Source: Desulfonatronum thiosulfatophilum (GTDB lineage Bacteria; Desulfobacterota; Desulfovibrionia; Desulfovibrionales; Desulfonatronaceae). Taken from it: 64,000 bases of DNA. Shown piece after piece: positions 1-9,314 of the stretch. The translations under genes were made by a program, and so were the position numbers. The stretch lies in assembly GCF_900104215.1 (NCBI RefSeq), contig NZ_FMXO01000003.1:124001-188000 (forward strand). Direction: 5' to 3'. How positions within the stretch are numbered: the stretch's first letter is position 1; each line of letters opens with the position of its first letter. The notes under the pieces were generated by a model. That model was not told the DNA's origin. It was given only the letters and a program-made list of their open reading frames with translations, and made no database searches.

Positions 1-136
1 GCGGAGGGTGTTGGGTTTCTTTTGCCGAGACGAGTCGAGCCCTGACCTTCTTGCCAGAGTATCGAGACTGAAGTACTGCAAATCAGCTTTAGTTGCGCGA
101 AAAGGCGCATGAGGAAATCCTGCAAAAGAGGTGAAT

Positions 137-535
137 ATGCGGTTCTTGATTGTTGAAGATGATTTTACCAGCCGATTGATGCTGCAGCGTATCGTCAAGC
201 CCTATGCGCAGTGCGATCTTGCGGTGAACGGCGAGGAAGCCCTGGAGGCGTTCAAGCTCGCGCATCAGGAAAATCAGCCCTATGATCTGATTCTGATGGA
301 CATCATGATGCCGATCAAGGACGGCCAGCAGGCTTTGCTGGACATTCGGGAGCATGAACGTTCCCTGGGACTGGGGCCCAAGGATGAAGTCCGCGTGATC
401 ATGCTCACGGCCCTGGGTGATCCGAAAAATGTCGTCGATGCCTACTACAAAGGCGGAGCAAGTTCCTATCTCGTCAAACCCATCGACAAAGGGCTCCTTC
501 TGGAAGTCATTCGCAACACGGGGTTAAAAATTTGA
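137..535 (+). CDS. Receiver-only response regulator (CheY-like)
   Basis: A 132-residue stand-alone receiver domain that would take a phosphoryl group from a histidine kinase and act through protein contact, since no output domain follows. The acidic pocket D8/D9, the phospho-acceptor D55 in LILMDIMMP and the conserved Lys in LVKPIDKG are all present, so it should be phosphorylatable. ATG at 137 is chosen because GAGG lies 5-8 bases upstream; a GTG at 131 is in frame but sits inside that ribosome-binding site. No kinase gene is adjacent, so the partner and the output are unknown. Confidence 0.9.
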   Translation: MRFLIVEDDFTSRLMLQRIVKPYAQCDLAVNGEEALEAFKLAHQENQPYDLILMDIMMPIKDGQQALLDIREHERSLGLGPKDEVRVIMLTALGDPKNVVDAYYKGGASSYLVKPIDKGLLLEVIRNTGLKI

Positions 536-685
536 TTCGTTCCACGATGTGCAAGCAATGAGGCGTTGCGACGTCCCCTGCATGACCAGTCCCTCGAACT
601 GCATGTGAAGTACACCCCGGCCAACGTCACGGTCGCGATCCGCGCTAATCTTCGCATCTTCTGAAAGAAATTGCGGTGCTTTCGT

Positions 686-2227
686 TCAAGCCCAAGTTTG
701 GGCCTGACGATCCAGGGTTCTGTAGTTGATGGCCTCAGCCAAATGGTCCGAAGTCAAATTATCCGTGCCTTCCAGATCCGCTATGGTTCGGGCGATCCGC
801 AGCACCCGGGTGTATGCTCTGGCGCTGAGGCTCAACCGACGCACGGCAGCGCCGAGAAAATCATGCTCGGCATCTCCCAGAAAGCAGAATTTGTTCAGCC
901 AGCGCCCGTCCAGGTCGCTGTTGGTCAGCAGTGGCGTGTTCCGGTAGCGACTGGACTGGACGGCCCTGGCTCGTTCAATGTTCGCCAGCATGGTCGCGGA
1001 GTCCCGACTGCCGCTTTTTTGGCGCAGTTCCTTGTAGGGAACTGCCGGGACCTCCACATGCAGGTCGATGCGATCCAGGAGCGGTCCGGAAAGACGGGAG
1101 CGATAGCGCTGGATCTGCTGGGGCGAACAGGTGCACTGGTGATTTTCATCCGTCAGGTAGCCGCAGGGGCAGGGATTCATGGCCGCCACGAGCATGAGGT
1201 CCGCGGGGTAGGTCAGGGAGACGGCGGCTCTGGAAATGGTGACCACGCCGTCTTCCAGGGGTTGGCGGAGCACCTCCAGGACGTGCTTCTTGAACTCCGG
1301 CAACTCGTCCAAAAAAAGCACTCCCCGGTGAGCCAGGGAGACTTCGCCAGGCCGAGGGTAATGCCCTCCGCCGATCAGTCCGGCGTCGGAGATGGTGTGG
1401 TGGGGAGAACGAAAAGGTCGTGTGACGACCAGGGGCTGATTCTTGGTCAGCATCCCGGCAACGCTGTAGACCTTGGTCACTTCAAGGGCTTCCTCGAATT
1501 CCAGGGCCGGCAGAATGGAGGGCAGCCGCTTGGCCAGCATGGTCTTGCCGCTGCCCGGGGGGCCGAGAAAAATAAGATTGTGGTTGCCCGCCGCTGCGAT
1601 TTCAATTGCCCGCTTGGCGTGCTCCTGCCCCTTGACCTCGCTGAAGTCCAGGGGTGACTGATGGCGATTTTTCCAGAGTTCGTCCAGATCACAGTCAGCC
1701 GGGGAGATTGCTTCCTCGCCCAGAAGAAAGCGTACGGCCTGAGACAGGCTGTGTGCTCCGTAGACGGGAAGTTCCTTGACTACCGAGGCTTCCTGGGCAT
1801 TGTCCGCGGGAACGATCAAGCCACGTGCTCCCATGGATCTGGCCTTCAGGGCCAGCGGCAGGATTCCGGAAACCGGTTTGAGTTCACCAGTGAGGGACAA
1901 CTCTCCGGCCAGAAAATACCCTTGTACCTGATCCTGGCGAACGACATCGATGCCGGCAAGAAGTCCCATGGCCAGGGGCAGATCGTAGGCGCTTCCTTCC
2001 TTGCGCATGTCCGCTGGAGCCAGGTTGACGGTGATTCTGGCCGGCGGAAGCTTAAAGCCGGTATTCTTTAAGGCGGCAAAAACGCGTTCCTTGCTTTCTC
2101 GAACCGCTCCCTCGGCAAGCCCGACCATGGTAAATGAGGGCATTCCCTGACGGGCAAAATCCACTTCCAGCTCAACATGGAACGCTTCGATGCCCATGAG
2201 TGCGGTGGTGGCGATTTTGGCCAGCAT
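686..2227 (-). CDS. YifB/ComM-family magnesium-chelatase-like AAA+ ATPase
   Basis: A 513-residue protein with the standard three-part architecture: an N-terminal Lon-protease-like/ChlI domain (residues ~5-170, starting MLAKIATTALMG), a central AAA+ domain with Walker A GPPGSGKT at 222-229 and Walker B VLFLDELPEF near 300, and a C-terminal Mg-chelatase region rich in Cys (PCPCGYL...CTC). The Vibrio and Haemophilus homolog ComM is a hexameric branch-migration helicase acting in natural transformation; in other bacteria the role is unproven. The start has a good Shine-Dalgarno (AAAGGAG) eight bases upstream. Full length for the family. Confidence 0.93.
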   Translation of the reverse strand: MLAKIATTALMGIEAFHVELEVDFARQGMPSFTMVGLAEGAVRESKERVFAALKNTGFKLPPARITVNLAPADMRKEGSAYDLPLAMGLLAGIDVVRQDQVQGYFLAGELSLTGELKPVSGILPLALKARSMGARGLIVPADNAQEASVVKELPVYGAHSLSQAVRFLLGEEAISPADCDLDELWKNRHQSPLDFSEVKGQEHAKRAIEIAAAGNHNLIFLGPPGSGKTMLAKRLPSILPALEFEEALEVTKVYSVAGMLTKNQPLVVTRPFRSPHHTISDAGLIGGGHYPRPGEVSLAHRGVLFLDELPEFKKHVLEVLRQPLEDGVVTISRAAVSLTYPADLMLVAAMNPCPCGYLTDENHQCTCSPQQIQRYRSRLSGPLLDRIDLHVEVPAVPYKELRQKSGSRDSATMLANIERARAVQSSRYRNTPLLTNSDLDGRWLNKFCFLGDAEHDFLGAAVRRLSLSARAYTRVLRIARTIADLEGTDNLTSDHLAEAINYRTLDRQAQTWA

Positions 2228-2311
2228 GCTACTCCTTTGGTAGGGTTGGGGGATGCTGGAAGAGCGGGAAATCTTTGCAACGTGGGCCTTTTGCCGACGC
2301 TAATCCGAAGC

Positions 2312-2986
2312 CTATTCCAAAAGTTTTCCGATACGGTTCAGGCGCGGACCATGGTCCGATTCCCATGACCAGTAGATCCGCCAGGCCTTGCCCCGGATCC
2401 TTTCTCGATCCACGAAGCCCCAGAACCTGGAATCCAGGGATTCATCGCGGTTGTCGCCCAGGACAAAGTACTTGTCCTCCGGCACCTTGATCGGGCCGAA
2501 ACTGTCCCGCGGCTTGATGATCCGGTGCGGATCACTGTGCTGGACGTACGGCTCGTACAGTTCGCGTCCGTTCACCAGGATATCCTTGTTGCGCACCTCG
2601 ACGATATCGCCGGGAAGGCCGATAATCCGTTTGATGAAGTCCTTGGGGCAGCTCTCGTCGGCATACCCCTGGAACGGGAGATTGCATTCCAGCCATCTTC
2701 CGGGTTCATCCGTCAGACGCGGGACATCCTGTCCGTACAAAAAGACGATGATGTCGCCGCGCTCCGGATCGCTCAGGTCGATTGCGGTTCCGGCTAAGGG
2801 AATCTTGACGTCATAGGCGAACTTGGAAACCAGAAGGTGATCGCCGATGAGCAGCGTGTCCATCATCGATCCAGAGGGGATCTTGAATGCCTGAACCACA
2901 AAAAAACGGATCAGCAGGGCCAGAATCAGGGCAAACAGGATGGCTTTGAGGTATTCACCCACTGTGGCCATCAGGGATTTGGGCAT
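2312..2986 (-). CDS. lepB: Signal peptidase I, first copy
   Basis: Inner-membrane serine protease that removes signal peptides from Sec/Tat exported proteins. The 224 residues have one N-terminal membrane helix (~15-33) followed by the catalytic domain. The nucleophile is S40 in IPSGSM and the general base K119 in DFIKRIIGLPGD; box E (LGDNRDESLDSRFWG) is intact. It has a 20-25 residue insertion (near LTDEPGRW...CPKD) relative to the neighbouring paralog. It lies downstream of lepA and the second lepB on the same strand and is probably cotranscribed. Confidence 0.93.
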   Translation of the reverse strand: MPKSLMATVGEYLKAILFALILALLIRFFVVQAFKIPSGSMMDTLLIGDHLLVSKFAYDVKIPLAGTAIDLSDPERGDIIVFLYGQDVPRLTDEPGRWLECNLPFQGYADESCPKDFIKRIIGLPGDIVEVRNKDILVNGRELYEPYVQHSDPHRIIKPRDSFGPIKVPEDKYFVLGDNRDESLDSRFWGFVDRERIRGKAWRIYWSWESDHGPRLNRIGKLLE

Positions 2987-3065
2987 GAAGGATTACCTGT
3001 TGCAGCGGCTGATTCGGAAATCAGCCTGAATCATAAAATTCCTGTATGTTAGCATTGCGCCAGTC

Positions 3066-3665
3066 CTATTCGATCTGCTTTCCGAAACGGTCCCAGCGCA
3101 CATTGCTCAGGAACCAGCGTGGGCTGGCGGACCAATAGATCCTCCACGCCTTGCCCTTGATCTGTGATTTGGGCACGAATCCCCAGAACCTGGAGTCATG
3201 TGAGTTGAAACGGTTGTCGCCCAAGGTGAAATAGTGATCGTCAGGAACGGTCTCTGGCCCAAAATGCACGCGAGTCGGTCCGGGGTGGAGCGTCAGGTAG
3301 GGCTCTTCCACGCTTTCACCGTTGATGTACAGGTTTTCGTCCCGGACTTCGACGACATCCCCGGGCACCGCCACCACGCGTTTTATAAAGTCCTTGGATG
3401 GGTCTTCAGGATACCGGAATACGATCACGTCCCCGCGTTCCGGATCCTGCAGGGAGAGGATGCTCCAGTCTGTAAAGGGCGCTTTGATGTCGTAGGCAAA
3501 TTTGGTTACGAACAAACGATCGCCGATCTGCAAGGTTTCCAACATTGAACCGGAAGGAATCTTGAAGGCCTGAATAATGAACGTACGGATGATCAAGGCC
3601 AGAATCAGGGCGATGATCAATGCTTCGGAATATTCTTTGAGAATTGTCTGCCAACGGGGGTTCAT
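3066..3665 (-). CDS. lepB: Signal peptidase I, second copy
   Basis: A 199-residue paralog of the adjacent signal peptidase: one N-terminal membrane helix (~14-33), catalytic S40 in IPSGSM, K95 in DFIKRVVAVPGD and the LGDNRFNSHDSRFWG box. The ATG at 3665 is preferred over the open frame continuing 49 residues upstream because GGAAAAGGAG precedes it and homology begins there; the upstream stretch overlaps the end of lepA. It sits 14 bases downstream of the lepA stop, reproducing the widespread lepA-lepB operon. Tandem duplication has given two divergent enzymes which may differ in substrate preference (inference). Confidence 0.93.
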   Translation of the reverse strand: MNPRWQTILKEYSEALIIALILALIIRTFIIQAFKIPSGSMLETLQIGDRLFVTKFAYDIKAPFTDWSILSLQDPERGDVIVFRYPEDPSKDFIKRVVAVPGDVVEVRDENLYINGESVEEPYLTLHPGPTRVHFGPETVPDDHYFTLGDNRFNSHDSRFWGFVPKSQIKGKAWRIYWSASPRWFLSNVRWDRFGKQIE

Positions 3666-3679
3666 GAATGCTCCTTTTC

Positions 3680-5479
3680 CTAATCCTTGCGTAGTACGGC
3701 CAGAAAGGCTTCCTGAGGGATGTCGATGTTGCCCATGCGCTTCATGCGCCGCTTGCCTTCTTTTTGTTTTTCCAAAAGCTTGCGCTTGCGGGTGATGTCG
3801 CCGCCGTAGCATTTGGCGGTCACGTTTTTGCGCATCGGAGCCACGCGTTCCTTCGCGATGATGCGTTGCCCGATGGCAGCCTGGATGACGACCTCGAAAA
3901 GTTGTCTGGGGATGACGCTTCTGAGACGGCTGGCCAGTTCACGCCCCTGGGCGTAGGCCTTGTCCTTGTGCACGATGATGGACAGGGCGTCTACCGTCTC
4001 GGAATTGATGAGAATGTCCAGCTTGACCAGCTCCGAAGGCCGAAAATCGATGAACTCATAGTCCAGCGAGGCATAGCCGCGGGTCACGGACTTGAGGCGG
4101 TCGAAGAAGTCGTAGACGATTTCCGCGAAGGGCAGTTCGTAAGTCACGATGACCCGGGTGGAGGAGAGAAAGCGGAGGTCTTTCTGGGTGCCCCGGCATT
4201 CTTCGCACAAGGCCAGCACGGCGCCGAGGTACTCGTTGGGCACGTGGACTTCCATGTGCACGTACGGTTCGGCAATATGCTCGATCTTGTTCAGCGGCGG
4301 CAGCTTGCTGGGGTTGTCCACCGGGAGCGTTTCCCCCTCCAGGGTTCTCACCTGATAGATGACCGAGGGCGCGGTAACCAGCAGGCGGGCCTGGAATTCC
4401 CGTTCCAGACGCTCCTGGATGATCTCCATGTGCAGCAGCCCAAGGAAGCCGCAGCGGAACCCGAAACCCAGGGCATGCGAGGTTTCCGGTTCAAAGGTGA
4501 ATGCTGCGTCGTTGAGCTGCAGTTTTTCCAGGGAATGCTTCAAGGTCCCGTATTCGTTCGGTTCCACGGGGTACATGCCACAGAAAACCATGGCCGTAAT
4601 TTTCTTGAATCCGGGAGCAGGGCTGAGTGTGGGATTGTCCGGGTCAGTGATAGTGTCGCCAACCCTCGCGTCCGTGAGAATCTTGATGCCGGCGCATAAG
4701 AAGCCGACTTCTCCGGGCCCCAGTTCGTTCAGGGCGATGGGGTCAGGAGAGAAAACGCCGAGTTTGGTGACCTCGAAACGGGCCTTGGTGGAGTGAAGCA
4801 GAATATCCTGGCCGAGCTTGATCCGCCCGTCCACGACCCGGAACAAGACGACCACGCCAAGATAGGTATCGTACCAGGAGTCGAAAATCAGGGCTTTCAG
4901 CGGAGCTTTGGTATCGCCCATGGGCGGAGGCAGGTCGGTGATGATCCGTTCCAGCACCTCTGGCACGCCCTGGCCGGTTTTTGCGCTGATCAGCAGGGCA
5001 TCCTTGCAGTCCAGGCCGATGATTTCCTCTATTTCGGCCTTGATGCGTTCCGGTTCCGCGCTGGGCAGATCGATCTTGTTCAGGACTGGAATGATTTCCA
5101 AGTTGTTTTCCAAAGCCAGATAAGCGTTGGCCAAGCTTTGCGCTTCAACCCCCTGGGATGCGTCCACCACCAAGAGAGCCCCTTCGCAAGCCACCAGACT
5201 TCTGGATACTTCATAGCTGAAATCCACATGGCCTGGCGTGTCGATCAGGTTCAAGACGTAATCCCGCCCATCCTTGGCCTTGTAAGGTATCCGTACACTC
5301 TGGGCCTTGATGGTAATGCCCCGTTCCCGCTCCAGATCCAACCGGTCCAGATACTGTTCCTTCATTAGTCGATCGTCTACAAGTCCGGTCGCCTGAAGGA
5401 TGCGGTCGGCGAGGGTGGATTTCCCGTGGTCAATGTGAGCGATAATACAGAAGTTGCGTATGCGTTGCTGGTCAATCAT
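3680..5479 (-). CDS. lepA: Elongation factor 4 (LepA), ribosome back-translocase GTPase
   Basis: A 599-residue translational GTPase, the usual length. It has G1 AHIDHGKST at residues 14-22, G3 DTPGHVDF, and G4 NKID, followed by the EF-G-like domains II, III and V and the LepA-specific C-terminal domain that ends with [11 protein letters not shown]. It binds ribosomes and is thought to rescue mistranslocated or stalled complexes, helping under ionic or cold stress. It is the first gene of a lepA-lepB-lepB unit. A weak AAGGAA lies about 12 bases before the ATG. Confidence 0.96.
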   Translation of the reverse strand: MIDQQRIRNFCIIAHIDHGKSTLADRILQATGLVDDRLMKEQYLDRLDLERERGITIKAQSVRIPYKAKDGRDYVLNLIDTPGHVDFSYEVSRSLVACEGALLVVDASQGVEAQSLANAYLALENNLEIIPVLNKIDLPSAEPERIKAEIEEIIGLDCKDALLISAKTGQGVPEVLERIITDLPPPMGDTKAPLKALIFDSWYDTYLGVVVLFRVVDGRIKLGQDILLHSTKARFEVTKLGVFSPDPIALNELGPGEVGFLCAGIKILTDARVGDTITDPDNPTLSPAPGFKKITAMVFCGMYPVEPNEYGTLKHSLEKLQLNDAAFTFEPETSHALGFGFRCGFLGLLHMEIIQERLEREFQARLLVTAPSVIYQVRTLEGETLPVDNPSKLPPLNKIEHIAEPYVHMEVHVPNEYLGAVLALCEECRGTQKDLRFLSSTRVIVTYELPFAEIVYDFFDRLKSVTRGYASLDYEFIDFRPSELVKLDILINSETVDALSIIVHKDKAYAQGRELASRLRSVIPRQLFEVVIQAAIGQRIIAKERVAPMRKNVTAKCYGGDITRKRKLLEKQKEGKRRMKRMGNIDIPQEAFLAVLRKD

Positions 5480-6021
5480 AATGTGTTCAATTCCTTATCT
5501 TGCAAAGTCCGCCGGAGCAAGCGGAGTCAGGCCGTCGCGTGGTGTTTCAAGGTAATTTCCGTCCTCCGACCAGATCCGCTGGAAAAGAGATGGACCTTGG
5601 AGAAGGAGGAATTGGCGTACACTCCTGAAAAGCCCGATAAATTCGTCTCAACACGGAAAAGCCGCTACCTCCGGCAACGGCCTTTTCCTGGGTATTTCAG
5701 GGTTTGTCAAACCTGATTGTTGCATCTCGGGGATATTTCTCAGATCACATCAGGCACGCAATCGTTATCGCGATCGAAATAGCACGCAATCGAAGCCGAT
5801 TGTGCCATCCTAATTGCACTTGTGAAGTGAAGTTGCCTGAATGTAAGCAGCAGCTCTTGTTGTGATTATTCGCTTCGCGCGCGTACGATTGTGCAATTTC
5901 GATTTTGATTTCGATTTTCTGAGGCTGGGGGTACGGCTGAATAGTTTGTGATGATGAAGTTTTTTTTGTCTGGAAAAAGCAGATGATAATCAAAAAAAAA
6001 ATTGCTTCGGGCCACCGGCAA
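5480..6021. other. Non-coding stretch between lepA and a small minus-strand gene
   Basis: No convincing gene. It contains an imperfect hairpin at about 5655-5688 and two tracts of hexanucleotide-like repeat, one of the AATCG type (about 5757-5795) and one of the GATTTC type (about 5894-5921), facing each other as an inverted pair. The left end must contain the promoter of lepA; no clear -35/-10 pair was recognised. Confidence 0.5.
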
Positions 6022-6063
6022 TCAAAAGAAAACATTCCCGTCCGGATTTTCCGGACGGGAATG
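6022..6063 (-). terminator. Rho-independent terminator of the 6201-6512 gene
   Basis: A perfect 13-bp stem (6033-6045 with 6051-6063) encloses a 5-base loop. Read on the minus strand it is followed by a run of T broken by one C, so it should stop transcription coming from the small gene to its right. Confidence 0.85.
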
Positions 6064-6200
6064 TAATTCTGCTGGAGCTGGCGGTATCGTTTTTGGTTCA
6101 GGTGGATAGATGTGAAGTGAGTTCACTCCCTGCAGGTGCTTGCTGTTCTGTTGCCAAACCCATGCAGCCTGATACCACAATCTGCGGCACTTTATCTGTT

Positions 6201-6512
6201 TTACGACGTTCCTAAAAGAAACCGGATTTCGTCGTCGGTCAGGGCGAACATGACCGATGGCTTGGGTTTGTATGTTCCTCGTCGTTCAGTATTATCCCGG
6301 CGGTCTTTGCCTGAACGCAGTGTACATGGGCAATTCCGGCACATGCTTGCGCGGCATTCATCGGGAAGTTGAAGATCCGGAAAGGCGCGTCGCTCCCCCG
6401 CCTGTCGCCGATCCAGTCCGTTTCTGCGGTCTGATTTCCGTCTTCTATCCATTCCGGCAGCCTTCCGGGGAGATTCTTCCATACCGCAGTCCCACAGCGC
6501 GAGCTTCTCCAT
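6201..6512 (-). CDS. Small hypothetical protein with acidic-Arg-Arg hexad repeats and a Cys cluster
   Basis: A 103-residue soluble protein that I do not recognise as a named family. Visible features are four consecutive six-residue units that begin Asp/Glu-Arg-Arg (D22, D28, D34, E40), a Cys cluster C53-X4-C58-X2-C61-X-C63, two more such units (D70, E76) and a C-terminal segment TDDEIRFLLG. The clustered cysteines could bind zinc or an Fe-S cluster. AAGGA lies ~9 bases before the ATG and a perfect terminator follows the stop, which supports a real monocistronic gene. Confidence 0.65.
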   Translation of the reverse strand: MEKLALWDCGMEESPRKAAGMDRRRKSDRRNGLDRRQAGERRAFPDLQLPDECRASMCRNCPCTLRSGKDRRDNTERRGTYKPKPSVMFALTDDEIRFLLGTS

Positions 6513-6609
6513 TGCTGATCATCCTTTGTTTTCCGGGAAGTTCAGAAAAACTTCCCTATATTGAAGCCGGCAATCAAGGAGATCATCAGGACGTGAAGCC
6601 GCTGTCAGG

Positions 6610-9066
6610 CTAATGCGTGTGCGGTTGATGCTCTTCCTTGAGCAGGCGTCGGGACAACGGCATCACGTCCGTTGACTGAACACAAAAGATTTCCTCCCGG
6701 ACGCCGACGGCAAGGGCTTGGCACAGGACTTCATCCATGTGTTCGACGGTAACGATCTCCAGGTCCTTGAGGATATTCGCCGGAACTTCCTTCAGATCCT
6801 TGGCGTTGTCCGCGGGAATGATCACCTTGGAGATCAGGCCGCGGTGGGCAGCCAGGAGCTTTTCACGCAACCCGCCGATGGGCAGAACGCGCCCGCGCAA
6901 GGTGATTTCTCCGGTCATGGCCAGATCGTTGCGCACGGGCAGGTTGAGCAGGGCCGATGTCAGGCTGGTGGCCAGGGTGATGCCCGCGGAAGGACCGTCC
7001 TTGGGCGTGGCGCCCTCCGGGACGTGGATATGGATGTCGATTTCCTTGTAGAAGTCCGATTTCAAGCCGAACAGGTCGGAACGGGAGCGAACATAGGTCA
7101 AAGCGGCCCGTGCCGATTCCTGCATCACGTCCCCGAGCTTGCCGGTTATCTCCACCTTGCCGCTGCCGGGCATCAGGGACACCTCCACCAGCAACAGTTC
7201 TCCGCCAAGTTCGGTCCAGGCAAGGCCGGTGGCCACTCCGGGCTGCGACTTTTCCTCCCGCTCCCCGTACCGGTACTTGGGTACGCCGAGATAGGTGGAA
7301 ACCGCGCTCTTGTTCACGAGCACAGGTTTGTCTGAACGTCCTTCTTCCACGACTTTGCGGGTCACTTTACGGCAAATGGAAGCCATTTCACGTTCCAGAT
7401 TCCGCACACCCGCCTCACGGGTATAACGGCGAATGATTTCCAGTACCGCGCCTTCGGAAAAGGAAAGATCCGTAGTATTCAGCCCGTGCTGCGGCAACAG
7501 GCGCGGCATCAAAAAGTCCTTGGCGATTTTCATCTTTTCCACTTCCAGGTAGCCGGGCAGACGGATGATTTCCATCCTGTCCTGCAAAGGTCCGGGAATG
7601 GAGTGCAGCGTGTTGGCGGTGGTGATGAAGAACACCTTGGAGAGATCATAGTCCAGGTCCAGGTAGTGATCGCTGAAGGCATAATTCTGTTCCGGATCAA
7701 GCACCTCCAGGAGTGCGGCCGAGGGATCGCCCCGGAAATCCGTGCTCATCTTGTCCACTTCATCCAGACAAAAGACCGGATTGTTGTTCGTGACCCGGCG
7801 CAGGGACTGAATGATCTTTCCAGGCATGGCTCCGACATAGGTTCGTCGATGACCGCGAATTTCCGCCTCATCCCGGACGCCGCCAAGAGAAATCCGGACG
7901 AATTCCCTCCCCATGGCCCTGGCCACGGATTTTGCCAAAGAGGTTTTGCCTACTCCGGGCGGACCCACAAGGCACAAGATCGGCCCTTTGATTTTTTCCA
8001 CCAAACTCTGCACGGCCAGGTATTCCAGGATACGCTCCTTGGGCTTTTCCAGGGCGTAATGGTCTTCATCGAGAATCTCCTGGGCGGCCTTCAAGTCCAG
8101 GCTTATGGGCTCAACGGTGTTCCATGGCAAATGCAATATCCAGTCCACATAGTTGCGGACCACCGTAAATTCAGCTGAGGAAGGCGGCATCTGGCGCAAC
8201 TTCTTTATTTCGCGCGCGCACTTCTCCCTGGCCTCGTCGGGCAGATCCTTGGCCTCCAGCTGCTTCAACAGTTCGTCGACTTCCTGGCCGGATTCCTCCT
8301 CTCGGCCCATTTCCTTCTGGATGGCCTTGATTTGTTCATTGAGGTAGAAATCGCGGTGGTTGCGTTCAATCTGCTGCTTGACCCGAGATTTGACCTTCTT
8401 TTCCAGGGAAACCAAATCGATCTCCTTGAGCAGCATTTCATAGGTCTTTTCGAGACGGACCAATGGATCGGGCTCTTCCAAGACCGCCTGCTTTTCCGGA
8501 AAAGGAACCTTGAGATGGGGCATCACGCTGTCCGCCAAGCGCCCTGGTAAATTAAGAGAGGAGATGGCGGCCATGGTTTCCGGAGCGATTTTCTTGTTGA
8601 CCTTGGCATATTCATGCAAAGATTCCTGAACCGCTCTGATCAAGGCCATGGCTTCAGGAGATTCATAGTCCTCGCTGGGGACGCCCTGCGCCAGCACCAT
8701 GGGGCAGCCGGGGTCCACCTCTTCGATGCCGTGCTCCCGCGACCACTTGGCGCGATACAGGCCTTCGAAAAGGACCTTGATGGTGCCGTCCGGCAATCGG
8801 AGCAGCTGCAGAATGCGGCTGACCGTTCCCAATTCGTAGAGGTCGTCCTCGCTGGGTTGTTCGGCCTCGGGGTTGTTCTGGGTGACCAGGAAAATCTGTT
8901 TGTCGAATTTGTTCAGGGCGCGCTCTATGGCCTTGATGGACGTTTCCCGCCCGACGAACAGCGGGACGATGGACCGCGGGAACATGACCACTTCCCGGAG
9001 CGACATCATGGGCAGGCGTATTTCTTTCACGAATAGAGATTGATCGTGTATTGTTTTTTCAGGCAT
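6610..9066 (-). CDS. lon: ATP-dependent protease Lon
   Basis: An 818-residue cytosolic AAA+ serine protease that degrades misfolded and selected regulatory proteins. Order of domains: LON substrate-binding domain (~15-215), coiled coil, AAA+ module with Walker A GPPGVGKTSL, and the C-terminal protease domain with the Ser-Lys dyad, the Ser in PKDGPSAGITL and the Lys ~42 residues later in REKLLAAHRG. AAAAGGA lies seven bases before the ATG. It lies downstream of clpX, clpP and tig on the same strand, the classical order, though the 248-base gap before it leaves room for its own promoter. Confidence 0.97.
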   Translation of the reverse strand: MPEKTIHDQSLFVKEIRLPMMSLREVVMFPRSIVPLFVGRETSIKAIERALNKFDKQIFLVTQNNPEAEQPSEDDLYELGTVSRILQLLRLPDGTIKVLFEGLYRAKWSREHGIEEVDPGCPMVLAQGVPSEDYESPEAMALIRAVQESLHEYAKVNKKIAPETMAAISSLNLPGRLADSVMPHLKVPFPEKQAVLEEPDPLVRLEKTYEMLLKEIDLVSLEKKVKSRVKQQIERNHRDFYLNEQIKAIQKEMGREEESGQEVDELLKQLEAKDLPDEAREKCAREIKKLRQMPPSSAEFTVVRNYVDWILHLPWNTVEPISLDLKAAQEILDEDHYALEKPKERILEYLAVQSLVEKIKGPILCLVGPPGVGKTSLAKSVARAMGREFVRISLGGVRDEAEIRGHRRTYVGAMPGKIIQSLRRVTNNNPVFCLDEVDKMSTDFRGDPSAALLEVLDPEQNYAFSDHYLDLDYDLSKVFFITTANTLHSIPGPLQDRMEIIRLPGYLEVEKMKIAKDFLMPRLLPQHGLNTTDLSFSEGAVLEIIRRYTREAGVRNLEREMASICRKVTRKVVEEGRSDKPVLVNKSAVSTYLGVPKYRYGEREEKSQPGVATGLAWTELGGELLLVEVSLMPGSGKVEITGKLGDVMQESARAALTYVRSRSDLFGLKSDFYKEIDIHIHVPEGATPKDGPSAGITLATSLTSALLNLPVRNDLAMTGEITLRGRVLPIGGLREKLLAAHRGLISKVIIPADNAKDLKEVPANILKDLEIVTVEHMDEVLCQALAVGVREEIFCVQSTDVMPLSRRLLKEEHQPHTH

Positions 9067-9314
9067 GGCTGATCCTTTTCGGATGATGTATCGGATGGGG
9101 GTCGGATTGTACGATTTGCTCAGAAGAAGGTGTTGAGAAACAAAGCAAGGATTATCGCGGCAACCTGAGCAAGTCGGACCAAAAATCTTGAAAAGGAGAT
9201 AAGCTACTGAAGGGCAATGTCAATGAAGCGGCCGCACAGGCGCGGCCGCTCGTATGACTTGAATTTCGGCAAGGAGCGAAATTGCTTTAAGGCCAAGTGA
9301 TGACGGGGGCGTTT

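Noticed and set aside
671-1657. A 328-codon frame antisense to the YifB gene
   Set aside because: Complete overlap with a well-supported AAA+ gene and no recognisable protein features.
9067-9130. Heat-shock (sigma-32) promoter in front of lon
   Set aside because: A CCCCAT sequence exists on the minus strand but no matching -35 element at proper spacing.
9227-9250. Nine-bp GCGGCCGC hairpin after clpX as a terminator
   Set aside because: Strong stem but no U-run on either strand; kept as an unexplained hairpin only.
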